From NCBI GenBank assembly GCA_021780315.1, contig JAJXYY010000003.1, positions 22,325 through 86,324 on the forward strand: 64,000 bases of DNA, written 5' to 3'. Position numbers and translations under genes: made by a program. A model generated the notes under the pieces. That model worked only from the letters and a program-made list of their open reading frames with translations, did not search any database and was not told the DNA's origin. This document shows positions 19,596 through 27,170 of this stretch, in pieces. Origin of the DNA: Acidobacteriota bacterium. Its GTDB lineage: Bacteria > Acidobacteriota > Terriglobia > Terriglobales > Acidobacteriaceae. Within the stretch, counting starts at the first letter, position 1, and each line of letters starts with the position of its first letter.

Positions 19596-21039
19596 GAACT
19601 CGCGCCGCCTGATCCCGATCACACGCTGGATACTATCGTCCAGCGCTCTGGCCGGAATTGTACTAGTCTACAGGCGCTGGATCCATGTGAACCCGACGAC
19701 GGTCGCACTGACGCTGCTGCTCCTGATTCTGCTGTTGGCTGCAGAGTGGGGAGTGAGCTACGCGGTCGTACTTTCGGTCGTCGCGACCGCGCTTTACAAC
19801 TTCTACTTTCTTCCTCCCATCGGTACGTTTACGATATCCGATCCGCAGAACTGGCTGGCTCTATTTACGTTTCTGACGACCGCCATCGTCGCAAGTCGAC
19901 TCTCAGAACGTGCTCGCAAGCGTGCGCAGGAGGCACGCTCCCGACAGCAGGAGTTGGAGACGCTACTGCGTTTGAGTCGTGAACTGCTGCAGACGGAGAG
20001 CGTGGTCACACTGGTCAGTTCCATGCCTGCAGCGGCGGCCAGCGTAACAGGAGCGCAATCTGGTCTGCTGTACCTGCTGGATGGTGACCGCTTGTACCGG
20101 GCAGGGCGCGACGATCTGGCCGAGCGCGAGATTCCACATCTTCGACAACTCTCGATGGCTTTGTCGGAGGTGAACGTCGAGGCGGATGAGATTCAGGTTC
20201 CGCTACGGACGGGTGTGCGGCCAAGAGGACTGTTGGTGCTGCGCGGGGTGTCGCTGTCGCACAAGATTTCGGAAGCGATTGGTGGGCTGATTTCTATAGC
20301 CATGGATCGTGCGCAGGCTCTTGAAAATGTAGCCCACAACGAAGCAGCGAAGGAGAGTGAGCGGCTGCGCACGCTGATGATCGACTCCGTCACGCACGAA
20401 CTGCGAACTCCGCTAACTTCGATCAAAGGAGCTGCGACTGCATTGTTGCATGCTGGTGGCGGTTCGGAGAGCAGCCGTGAACTGCTCAGCATTATCGATG
20501 AAGAGTGCGACCGTCTGAATCGCCTCGTCTCGGAAGCGGTCGAGATGGCGCAGTTGGATACGCAACAGATTCAGATGCATTTTGTGCCGACTGCACTGCT
20601 GCCGCTGATGGAGAAGGCCTGCGACGTTTGTTCCTGGGTGAAGGATCAGCATCCGCTCAGACTCGATGTGCCTGCGGAGTATGTCGTGCTGGCAGACAGA
20701 GAGTTTCTGCAGAAGGTGATCTGTAATCTCGTGGAAAACGCAGCGAAGTACTCCAAGCCGAACACCCCAATTGTGATCTCGGCCGAGCAGCGTGGGGCTG
20801 CGATTGCAGTCAGTGTAGCCGATCGCGGTATAGGAATCGATGCAGCGGAACAGTCGCTGATCTTCGAGCGGTTCTATCGTGCCCGAGCGCATAGTGAGGG
20901 AACGACCGGTACTGGAATGGGCCTGCCCATCAGTCGATCTATTGTTGAGGCGCACCACGGAACGATCGATGTCGTTAGCCAGCCGGGACAGGGGGCCGTC
21001 TTCACCTTCACCATTCCGGCCAGCGTTCCCAAACGCTAG
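19594..21039 (+). CDS. Sensor histidine kinase equal to KdpD C-terminal half (DUF4118-GAF-HisKA-HATPase)
   Basis: A 481-residue membrane histidine kinase with the architecture of the KdpD C-terminal half. DUF4118-type membrane helices lie at about 8-105 (ALTLLLLILLLAAEWGVSY, YNFYFLPPIGTFTI), followed by a coiled segment and a GAF-like region at about 125-235. HisKA is near 250-315, with the phospho-acceptor His in DSVTHELRTPLTSIKGA. The HATPase has the N box (VIRCNLVENAAKYS-like), G1 (VADRGIGI) and G2 (GTGMGLPISRSIVEAHHG). It should phosphorylate KdpE. It is divergent from kdpD(N)-kdpE and carries no KdpD or Usp domain, so the usual single KdpD chain appears split in two. Confidence 0.9.
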   Translation: MNSRRLIPITRWILSSSALAGIVLVYRRWIHVNPTTVALTLLLLILLLAAEWGVSYAVVLSVVATALYNFYFLPPIGTFTISDPQNWLALFTFLTTAIVASRLSERARKRAQEARSRQQELETLLRLSRELLQTESVVTLVSSMPAAAASVTGAQSGLLYLLDGDRLYRAGRDDLAEREIPHLRQLSMALSEVNVEADEIQVPLRTGVRPRGLLVLRGVSLSHKISEAIGGLISIAMDRAQALENVAHNEAAKESERLRTLMIDSVTHELRTPLTSIKGAATALLHAGGGSESSRELLSIIDEECDRLNRLVSEAVEMAQLDTQQIQMHFVPTALLPLMEKACDVCSWVKDQHPLRLDVPAEYVVLADREFLQKVICNLVENAAKYSKPNTPIVISAEQRGAAIAVSVADRGIGIDAAEQSLIFERFYRARAHSEGTTGTGMGLPISRSIVEAHHGTIDVVSQPGQGAVFTFTIPASVPKR

Positions 21040-21465
21040 GGCGTTGCCTCCTGCCGTAGCAGTGGAATAGGCAAGACTCCGGACGGAGCGCTAACTTTGC
21101 AACACTCATTGGCCCCGTCAAAAAAAATGCCCGGTGGGTCACCCGCTGGATCGCATAGGCACTCAACTGAAGAAGACAGTACGACTTCGGTGCCAAGCAA
21201 TCGGATTCGTGCGCTGGATGGCACTGACGCTACATAAGGATTGAGAGAAAGTTCAAACGAGCGCACAGCTCGTGATGAACACCGTGGCTGGCTGCTGAAT
21301 CGCAATAGTCTGAAGCTGTGGCAACCGCAGGCAGATACCGAAGGCACGATGCAATGAACCATGATCGATCCATCCACCTTCGTCCTGGATGAGAACATCT
21401 GATTGCTCGCTGGTTTATTCAGGACATGCACACGATAGAAAGAAGTCGGGAGTGCATGTTTGTAT
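21040..21465. other. Intergenic region between kinase gene and tRNA-Cys
   Basis: No well supported gene. A minus-strand frame from ATG 21362 to a TAG at 21036-21038 could encode 108 residues with several Cys (ECLCDPAGDPPG, ANECCKVS) and shares CTAG with the kinase stop, but it lacks a Shine-Dalgarno sequence and any domain I recognise. An A-run is present at 21120-21128 (TCAAAAAAAATG). No terminator hairpin is obvious. The region could simply be spacer downstream of the kinase. Confidence 0.4.
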
Positions 21466-21541
21466 TGGAGCACCGAATGGGATTTGAACCCATGAATACT
21501 GGTTTTGCAGACCAGCGCGTTAGCCACTTCGCCATCGGTGC
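21466..21541 (-). tRNA. tRNA-Cys (GCA)
   Basis: On the minus strand the 5' acceptor GCACCGA (from 21541) pairs with the 3' arm TCGGTGC. The discriminator base is T, as expected for bacterial tRNA-Cys, and CCA is encoded at 21468-21466. The anticodon arm is CTGGT-CTGCAAA-ACCAG, giving anticodon GCA. The T arm is ATGGG-TTCAAAT-CCCAT. It inserts cysteine at UGC and UGU codons. It lies about 140 bases downstream of the peroxiredoxin stop on the same strand, close to a candidate cysteine-codon attenuator. Confidence 0.96.
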
Positions 21542-21677
21542 TTCCCGTGTCACCTGCGCATCGGATGTGCAGGTTCTTACGATCATACTGCTTTGCTGCA
21601 CTCTGGAGCATCCTGCCCGGCAATTGGGTTCCTGGGTGCGCTGCCCGTGGGGAACAGGCAGCGTACACAGGCGCGGG

Positions 21678-22343
21678 CTACTTGGCCGGGGTGGCCAGGT
21701 CTTTCTTCGCCAGATACCAACTCTTCACGTCCAGGCCTGCTCCTCCGCCGTTGGTGCGGCGGGCGGCATCCTGCTGGGTCGCTGGTGGAGGAACGATCAC
21801 CTGGTTGCCCGGAACCCAGTTGGCGGGGCAGCTTACGCCATTTGCGTCGGACGTCTGCAGCGCCTGAAAGACCCGTATCAACTCATCGACGTTGCGGCCC
21901 AGTTGCATGGGGTAGTAGAGCAGCGCGCGCACCGTAGCCTTGGGATCGATGAAGAAGACGGCCCGGACTGTGGCCGTATCGCTGACCGCTTCGTGCACCA
22001 GGCCGTACGCCTGCGAAACCTTCTGATCCAGATCGGCGATGACGGGGAACTTGATCTGCACCCCGCCAATCTGTTCGATGTCGCGAATCCACGCAATGTG
22101 CGAGAAGACGGAGTCGATGGAGATACCAACTAACTGAACGTTCAGTTTGTCGAAGTCCTCGGCACGCTTGGCAAACTCGATGAACTCGGTGGAGCAGACG
22201 GGGGTGAAGTCCGAAGGGTGGGAGAACAGCATCACCCACTTGCCTTGCTCAGTGTAGTCGCTTAGCCGAATGACGCCGTGCGTGCTCTTGGATTCAAAGT
22301 TCGGCGCCGGTTCCAGTATGCGGGGAATGCGTGATTCGCTCAT
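21678..22343 (-). CDS. Peroxiredoxin (AhpC/TSA, Prx6-like) with a second Cys
   Basis: Thiol peroxidase that reduces H2O2 and organic hydroperoxides. ATG 22343 has AGGAG four bases upstream and gives 221 residues. The peroxidatic cysteine is C50 in SHPSDFTPVCSTEF, with the supporting Thr and Arg motif region present. A second Cys sits in the C-terminal half (NGVSCPANWVPG), where the second peroxiredoxin of this window has Ala. The Prx6-like C-terminal domain is present (YYPMQLGRNVDELIRVFQAL). The frame is open further upstream to 22439, but that part overlaps the terminator-like leader and is unlikely to be translated. Its expression may be governed by the attenuator at 22421-22560. Confidence 0.93.
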   Translation of the reverse strand: MSESRIPRILEPAPNFESKSTHGVIRLSDYTEQGKWVMLFSHPSDFTPVCSTEFIEFAKRAEDFDKLNVQLVGISIDSVFSHIAWIRDIEQIGGVQIKFPVIADLDQKVSQAYGLVHEAVSDTATVRAVFFIDPKATVRALLYYPMQLGRNVDELIRVFQALQTSDANGVSCPANWVPGNQVIVPPPATQQDAARRTNGGGAGLDVKSWYLAKKDLATPAK

Positions 22344-22420
22344 GATGCTCCTGTACTTGTCATTAGTCAGATGATCTGTTCGTGATGCGGTGGAAGGGAG
22401 CCGGAGCGTTCGGGACAAGT

Positions 22421-22453
22421 AAAAACCCACCCGGCGCATCGGCTTGGGTGGGT
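22421..22453 (-). terminator. Rho-independent terminator in the peroxiredoxin 5' leader (attenuator)
   Basis: On the minus strand ACCCACCC (22453-22446) pairs perfectly with GGGTGGGT (22432-22425). The loop is 13 bases and the stem runs into five T residues (22425-22421). There is no T-run on the plus strand, so it acts only on transcripts entering the peroxiredoxin gene. It sits 78 bases upstream of the peroxiredoxin ATG, with no coding gene ending before it on that strand except the small Cys-rich frame at 22489-22560. Confidence 0.8.
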
Positions 22454-22488
22454 GTCTGGTGCTTCGAAACGAATACTGCTTCGATCAG

Positions 22489-22560
22489 CTATCCATACAC
22501 CCGCACCCAGCCACGGCTACAGCAGCGGCAGGTACAGGTCGACATGGACATGATCGTCAT
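22489..22560 (-). CDS. Cys-rich leader peptide of the peroxiredoxin attenuator
   Basis: A 23-codon frame from ATG 22560 to TAG 22491-22489. Residues 9-14 read CTCRCC, so four of six codons are Cys (TGT, TGC, TGC, TGT at 22536-22519). The following codons GGC to GTG-T (22512-22497) can pair with ACACCCACCCAAGCC (22455-22441), which contains the terminator's 5' arm. The pairing is 14 base pairs with two small bulges. The layout matches a classical amino-acid attenuator: stalling at Cys codons would free the antiterminator. No Shine-Dalgarno is visible, and Met codons 4 and 6 are alternative starts. I recognise no published leader of exactly this sequence. Confidence 0.6.
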   Translation of the reverse strand: MTIMSMSTCTCRCCSRGWVRVYG

Positions 22561-22594
22561 AAGGAGGAATCTTTGCCGCTGCCAGCTAAGCTAG
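22544..22594 (+). CDS. Possible 16-residue Cys-containing micro-ORF upstream of the PhzF gene
   Basis: ATG 22544 to TAG 22592-22594 encodes a basic peptide with RRNLCRCQ in its second half. It overlaps the minus-strand Cys-rich leader in its first 17 bases, antisense. A strong AAGGAGG at 22561-22567 lies inside it and could instead serve a start further down (TTG 22573). A 7-bp hairpin (22596-22615) without T-run follows. It could be a leader peptide for the PhzF gene 58 bases downstream or a chance frame; evidence is thin. Confidence 0.2.
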   Translation: MDMIVIRRNLCRCQLS

Positions 22595-22651
22595 CATGAA
22601 GCAGGTTGGCTTCATTGCGGTCTACCAAAACCATACGTCCGAGGCATTTCT

Positions 22652-23602
22652 ATGTCAAATTCCCCTTTGTTCCGGTCTGCGGATTCAGCCGCGCATACGA
22701 CCCGCTCGTACGAATATGTTCAGCTGGATGTCTTTGCGGACCATGCGTTACAGGGCAATGCACTGGCTGTATTTACCGATGCCCGCGGCTTGACGACGGA
22801 GGAGATGCAGTCGCTCGCCCGCGAGACCAACCTCTCCGAAACAACCTTCATCATTCCACGCGAACCGGAGATAGAACGTGTCCACGGTGTGAAGGTTCGC
22901 ATCTTCACCGTGGAAGAGGAGCTATTGTTTGCAGGACATCCCACGCTGGGTACCGCCAGTTGGATCTTCGGCCATCATCCCGTGCTGCAAGGCGCGGAGA
23001 CCATCGTGCTGGATCTGCGTGTTGGGCCCATCGAGGTGCGCTTCCAGCCGCCAGCGTCAGGCGAGTACGGAGTCTTCGGCACCATGCACCAGAACGATCC
23101 CAGCTTCGGCGAGGTGCATGACCGTGCCACCGTGGCTCAGGTGCTCAACCTCTCGCTCGACGATCTCGATCCAGAGTTGCCCATCCAGACCGTATCGACC
23201 GGAATGCCCTTCTGCATTGTGCCGCTGCGCTCGCTACAGGTGGCCGCGCGGCTGCAGATACCGCAGCACAGCGCACTCGCCTACCTGGCGCGGAGCGATG
23301 CCAAATTCTTCCATTGCATTACCCGTGCCGATACCGCATCCGGTGCGGACTGGCACGCCCGCATGCAGTTCTACAACGGCGAAGATCCTGCCACCGGCTC
23401 GGCCTCTGGCTGCGCGATCGCCTATCTGGTCCGGCATGGTCTCGTGCCCAGCGATCACGAGATCATCCTGGAGCAAGGCATCGAGATGCTGCGTCCAAGC
23501 CGCATCCATGTTCGTGCCCATGGCGAAGGTAGCCACGTGTCGAATGTGTTCGTCGGAGGCCGCACCATTTCCGTTGCAACGGGACGGTTTTTCCTGCCGT
23601 GA
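22652..23602 (+). CDS. PhzF-family isomerase/epimerase-like protein
   Basis: A 316-residue protein of the PhzF/diaminopimelate-epimerase fold. Typical PhzF motifs are visible: VFADHALQGNALAVF near residue 28, NLSETTFI with the catalytic Glu near 65, EELLFAGHPTLGTASWI near 90, and the C-terminal GEDPATGSASGCAIAYLVRHG. PhzF itself isomerises dihydro-hydroxyanthranilate in phenazine synthesis, but most homologues, including this one, stand alone and have no assigned substrate. No other phenazine genes are seen. The ATG has GAGG eight bases upstream. The gene is divergent from the peroxiredoxin. Confidence 0.9.
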   Translation: MSNSPLFRSADSAAHTTRSYEYVQLDVFADHALQGNALAVFTDARGLTTEEMQSLARETNLSETTFIIPREPEIERVHGVKVRIFTVEEELLFAGHPTLGTASWIFGHHPVLQGAETIVLDLRVGPIEVRFQPPASGEYGVFGTMHQNDPSFGEVHDRATVAQVLNLSLDDLDPELPIQTVSTGMPFCIVPLRSLQVAARLQIPQHSALAYLARSDAKFFHCITRADTASGADWHARMQFYNGEDPATGSASGCAIAYLVRHGLVPSDHEIILEQGIEMLRPSRIHVRAHGEGSHVSNVFVGGRTISVATGRFFLP

Positions 23603-24229
23603 TGCACGCGATTTCAACAGAGGGCTATCGTGCATCTCCAGCGCAGACGCAGCGTTTCGCTGTACCGGTGGAAGCGCAATCACCAATACCGCCGATCTTC
23701 GCCGTAACTTCGCTGTTGCCAAGCTGGGTGCCGCTTCGTAGTCTGAGCAAGCGTTGACGACGGGCATCCCCGCAATGGGGCGTGACGTTGGAGACGATTA
23801 CTTTCGCCTGGTTTTATAAAAAAATTGAGTTGAGAGAAGCTTGACTGTCCGCAGTCGCGTCCTCTCATGCGCATCATCGCTGCCTGCTACGTGGCGACGC
23901 CAAACCTGTTGGTTCGGTTGGTATCCGCTGTATTCGCTGCTGTGGATGACTTGCGCGTGAGCACTGGCCCGAGGCAACCTGCGTCGCTTCAAGCCGATCT
24001 CGCACCCCGTGATCCGGCACAGCCTGCCGGCCTGGTGGAACTGCTCCCCGTGGAGCGGACAGGAGAGCTTCGTCTCTGCTGGCCGCCGCCGCTGGAAGTA
24101 GCAGGACCAGTACGCGCCGGAGTTTGCCTTCGGCCGGATCACAGGGTAGACGTCAACGCACCCGTGCGCCCGCTGCCTACCAGCAGATGGCGGCGCATCG
24201 GACCCATCCGCTGTGCGTGCACCACGACG
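23603..24229. other. Region without confident gene between PhzF and response regulator
   Basis: About 630 bases with no convincing coding sequence. The response-regulator frame stays open upstream to 23867, but that part (about 121 codons) shows no domain. A minus-strand frame 23798-24253 contains SCPLHGEQFHQ, reminiscent of a Rieske loop but without the rest of the domain. A short inverted repeat (CATCCCCGCAATGGGGCGTG, near 23765-23785) and an AT-rich patch TTTTATAAAAAAATT near 23813-23827 are present. Either spacer or a degraded gene. Confidence 0.4.
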
Positions 24230-24694
24230 GTGCCCCACAGCAGAAGCGAGCAAGCATTGCGCCCCAAGAAGACGATCCTCTGTGTTGACGACAACGAACA
24301 GGTTCTATCCGTCCGTACGTTTCTGCTGGAGACCCGCGGCTACCGCGTCATCACAGCGCATACCGCGCAACAGGCACTCGAATACCTGGAAAACTCCATC
24401 CCCGGAAGCGTCGATCTGCTGCTGTGCGACCTGCTGATGCCCCAGATGGATGGCAACGAACTCGTTCGCCGCGCCAAGCAAATCCACCCCGGCCTGCCGG
24501 CGATGATCGTCTCCGGCACCGTCAACGCGTTCGATCGCGCCATCTGCGCCGATGTGTTTCTGCCCAAAGGTGCCTCGTCCCCGGCGGAGATGATCGAGCG
24601 GATCCGCGTGCTGGTCGCCCGAAAGCGCGGCCCCAGAAAGGCCCCGGCACCCCAGTCGGTCACGGTCGATCTCGCCGTGGCCATTGCTTCCTAG
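24230..24694 (+). CDS. Response regulator, stand-alone receiver domain
   Basis: Receiver-domain protein of about 130-155 residues. Conserved features are ILCVDDNEQ (acidic pair), LLCDLLMPQMDG (phospho-Asp), IVSGT (switch Thr/Ser) and FLPKGASSPAEM (Lys). There is no output domain after the receiver, only a basic tail (RKRGPRKAPAP). The start is uncertain: GTG 24230 or TTG 24257 fit the domain boundary, while the frame is open to 23867 without recognisable sequence. It may take part in a phosphorelay or act by protein contact. No kinase gene is adjacent. It ends 20 bases from the convergent recG stop. Confidence 0.75.
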   Translation: MPHSRSEQALRPKKTILCVDDNEQVLSVRTFLLETRGYRVITAHTAQQALEYLENSIPGSVDLLLCDLLMPQMDGNELVRRAKQIHPGLPAMIVSGTVNAFDRAICADVFLPKGASSPAEMIERIRVLVARKRGPRKAPAPQSVTVDLAVAIAS

Positions 24695-24714
24695 CCTTTC
24701 CTCAGCTTCCGCAG

Positions 24715-27030
24715 CTAAGCCTCCACCAGCCCATAACGCCGTTGCCACTGCTGCTTCAACCGCGCCCACACCGCATCGGTCTCTTCCCGCGAGACCTCCG
24801 GATCGGGCCGCAGCGCAAAGCGTGCCGCCTCACTCTTGGCCAACTCCAGCATCGCCCGATCCCGCAGCAGATTCGCCACGCGAAACTCCGGCAGCCCGGC
24901 CTGACGTGTCCCAAAGAACTCCCCCGGCCCCCGCTGCTGCAGGTCAAGCTCCGCCAGTTCAAACCCGTTCTGCGTACGCACCATCGCCTCCAGCCGCATC
25001 TCTGCCTGCTCGCTTACTTTGTTGCCCGTCATCAGGATGCAGTAGCTCCTGGCCGCGCCACGTCCCACCCGCCCCCGTAGCTGATGCATCTGCGCCAGCC
25101 CAAAACGCTCCGCATGTTCAATCACCATCACCGAAGCATTGGGCACATCCACGCCCACTTCAATCACCGTCGTGGCAATCAGCACATCGATGTCGCCGCG
25201 TTGGAACCGCCGCATCGTCACTTCCTTGTCATCGGCGCTCAGTCGGCCATGCAGCAGCCCCAGCCGCAGCCCCGCCAGTGCTCCCGTGCGCAACTCGTCA
25301 TACATGTCTGCCGCTGCGCGCAGCGGCTTTTTTGGCGTAAATAACTTCTCCGTCTTCGGCGTGGATTTCTTGCCCTTTTTTCCCGCAGTCGCTGCTGGCT
25401 TCTTTCCCGCTGCCGTGTTCCCATCGTCTGCAGCTTCATCGTGCGCAAAGTCCAGCTCCGGCTGGTCGTCCTTCGCGCCTTCAATCACGGGATACACAAT
25501 GTACGCCTGCCGCCCTTGTGTAACCTGTTTGCGCACAAACTCCCACACGTCCGCAGCGCGCTCTTCACTTGTCCGCCGCGTGACGATCGGCGTGCGCCCC
25601 GGTGGCAGCTCGTCGATCACGCTTGCATCCAGATCGCCATACAGCGTCAGCGCCAGCGTCCGCGGAATGGGTGTTGCCGTCATCACCAGCACGTCCGGAT
25701 CCAGCGCGGTATCTTTCTTCATCAACCGAAAGCGCTGCTGCACGCCAAAGCGGTGCTGCTCGTCGACGATCACCAGCCCCAGGTTCTCAAAGTCCACCTT
25801 GTCTTCAATCAGCGCATGGGTCCCCACCGCCAGATCCGTCTCGCCGCGAAAGATTCTGCCGCGCGCCTCGCGTTTGGTCGCTTCGTCCAGCGATCCAGTC
25901 AGCAGTGTCACGCGATAGGGCCTGCCCGTCGTCGGCGAGATCGCCCCGCCCAACAGCTTGCGTGCGGAGAGGTAGTGCTGCGTCGCCAGAATCTCCGTTG
26001 GTGCCATCAGCGCCGCCTGGTAGCCGTTCTCGATCGCTACCAGCGCCGCCTGCATCGCCACAATCGTCTTGCCGGAGCCGACATCGCCCTGCAGCAGCCG
26101 CCGCATCGGCTGCGCCCGCCGCATGTCTCCCGCTATCTCGCCCAGCACCCGCTTCTGCGCTGCCGTCGGATGAAAAGGCAGCACCTGCTTGATGGCTTCG
26201 CGCACCTTCACATTCGTCTGGAAGGCCGTGCCTTCGCGCTCGCGCATCCTCCGCCGTTTCAACTCCAGCCCCAGCTCCAGATAGAACAGCTCTTCAAAGA
26301 TCAGCCGCCGATGCCCGGGTGTGGCCGCCGACATCAGCTCCGTCATCGGTGTCCCTGCGGGAGGAAAATGGATCGCCCGCAGCGCCTCCAACCGCGCCGG
26401 CAGTACCAGCCGCTCGCGCAGCGCCAGCGGCAGTGTCTCCGGCAGCTTCGCCGCGGCCTGCGACTCTTCCAGCTCTTCAAAGATCGACCACAACACTCGC
26501 CGCAGCCAGCGTGACGTCAGCTTGGCGCCCCACGGCGTCGTGCCGCCCAGCGACTCGTACACCGGTACAATCCGCCCCATCTCCAGCATCACAAACTCGG
26601 CTTCCGGAGAGTTCGGCGCCGGCAGAATCTCAAACTGCGGCTGGATCATCTTCAGCTTGCCCGCGCTCGATCGCGATGGCTCCAGCTTGCCATACAGAGA
26701 GACCATCTGCCCCAGCTTAAAACGGTCCTGCAGATAAGTCCCGTTGAACCACATGCACTTGATCGAGTGCAGCCCTTGCCCTACCGTCATCTCGAAGATC
26801 GGCATACTGCGCGTCCGCAGCAACACACTGCCGCGCACTTCACCAATCACAGTGGCCATCCCGCCCGCCTTCAGTTCGCCCATCGGCAGCGGATTCAGCC
26901 GGTCTTCGTACCGAAACGGCAGGTGGTACAGCAGGTCTTCCACTGTCTCCACGCCGCGCCGCGCCATCCCCTCGGCCACGCGGTCGCCTACACGCTTTAC
27001 ATATTTAATTGGGGTCGAGAGTTCCAGCAC
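24715..27030 (-). CDS. recG: ATP-dependent DNA helicase RecG
   Basis: Branch-migration helicase that reverses stalled replication forks and processes Holliday junctions and R-loops. The 771 residues are longer than E. coli RecG (693). The N-terminal wedge/OB domain includes GVETVEDLLYHLPFRYEDR. The helicase motifs are LLQGDVGSGKT (Walker A, near 313), IVDEQHRFGVQQR (DEQH), TATPIPRTLAL, and the RecA2 motifs ATTVIEVGVDVPNA and GRVGRGAARSYC. An Ala/Lys-rich insertion (about residues 515-567) interrupts the second helicase domain. Translation starts at GTG 27030. The gene is convergent with the response regulator. Confidence 0.96.
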   Translation of the reverse strand: MLELSTPIKYVKRVGDRVAEGMARRGVETVEDLLYHLPFRYEDRLNPLPMGELKAGGMATVIGEVRGSVLLRTRSMPIFEMTVGQGLHSIKCMWFNGTYLQDRFKLGQMVSLYGKLEPSRSSAGKLKMIQPQFEILPAPNSPEAEFVMLEMGRIVPVYESLGGTTPWGAKLTSRWLRRVLWSIFEELEESQAAAKLPETLPLALRERLVLPARLEALRAIHFPPAGTPMTELMSAATPGHRRLIFEELFYLELGLELKRRRMREREGTAFQTNVKVREAIKQVLPFHPTAAQKRVLGEIAGDMRRAQPMRRLLQGDVGSGKTIVAMQAALVAIENGYQAALMAPTEILATQHYLSARKLLGGAISPTTGRPYRVTLLTGSLDEATKREARGRIFRGETDLAVGTHALIEDKVDFENLGLVIVDEQHRFGVQQRFRLMKKDTALDPDVLVMTATPIPRTLALTLYGDLDASVIDELPPGRTPIVTRRTSEERAADVWEFVRKQVTQGRQAYIVYPVIEGAKDDQPELDFAHDEAADDGNTAAGKKPAATAGKKGKKSTPKTEKLFTPKKPLRAAADMYDELRTGALAGLRLGLLHGRLSADDKEVTMRRFQRGDIDVLIATTVIEVGVDVPNASVMVIEHAERFGLAQMHQLRGRVGRGAARSYCILMTGNKVSEQAEMRLEAMVRTQNGFELAELDLQQRGPGEFFGTRQAGLPEFRVANLLRDRAMLELAKSEAARFALRPDPEVSREETDAVWARLKQQWQRRYGLVEA

Positions 27031-27170
27031 AGTGCGATGCTACCAAGCTCGGGCTGCTGCCTGCTTGCTCGGGGTCGGCGGCCTGCTATCCAAACCATTC
27101 CGGCACAGGCCTTCCATAGGCCCGATGACTGCCTGCTAAACTTGTTCAGGCAAGTGATTTACAGGAAACT

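Noticed and set aside
23867..24229. N-terminal extension of the 24-kb response regulator to ATG 23867
   Set aside because: The extra 121 codons have no domain, are Pro/Arg/Leu-rich as in noncoding GC-rich sequence, and precede a normal receiver domain boundary.
23798..24253. Minus-strand frame with SCPLHGEQFHQ, resembling a Rieske iron-sulfur loop
   Set aside because: The partner C-x-H motif and the rest of the Rieske fold are missing. The match is a single short segment in a low-quality frame.
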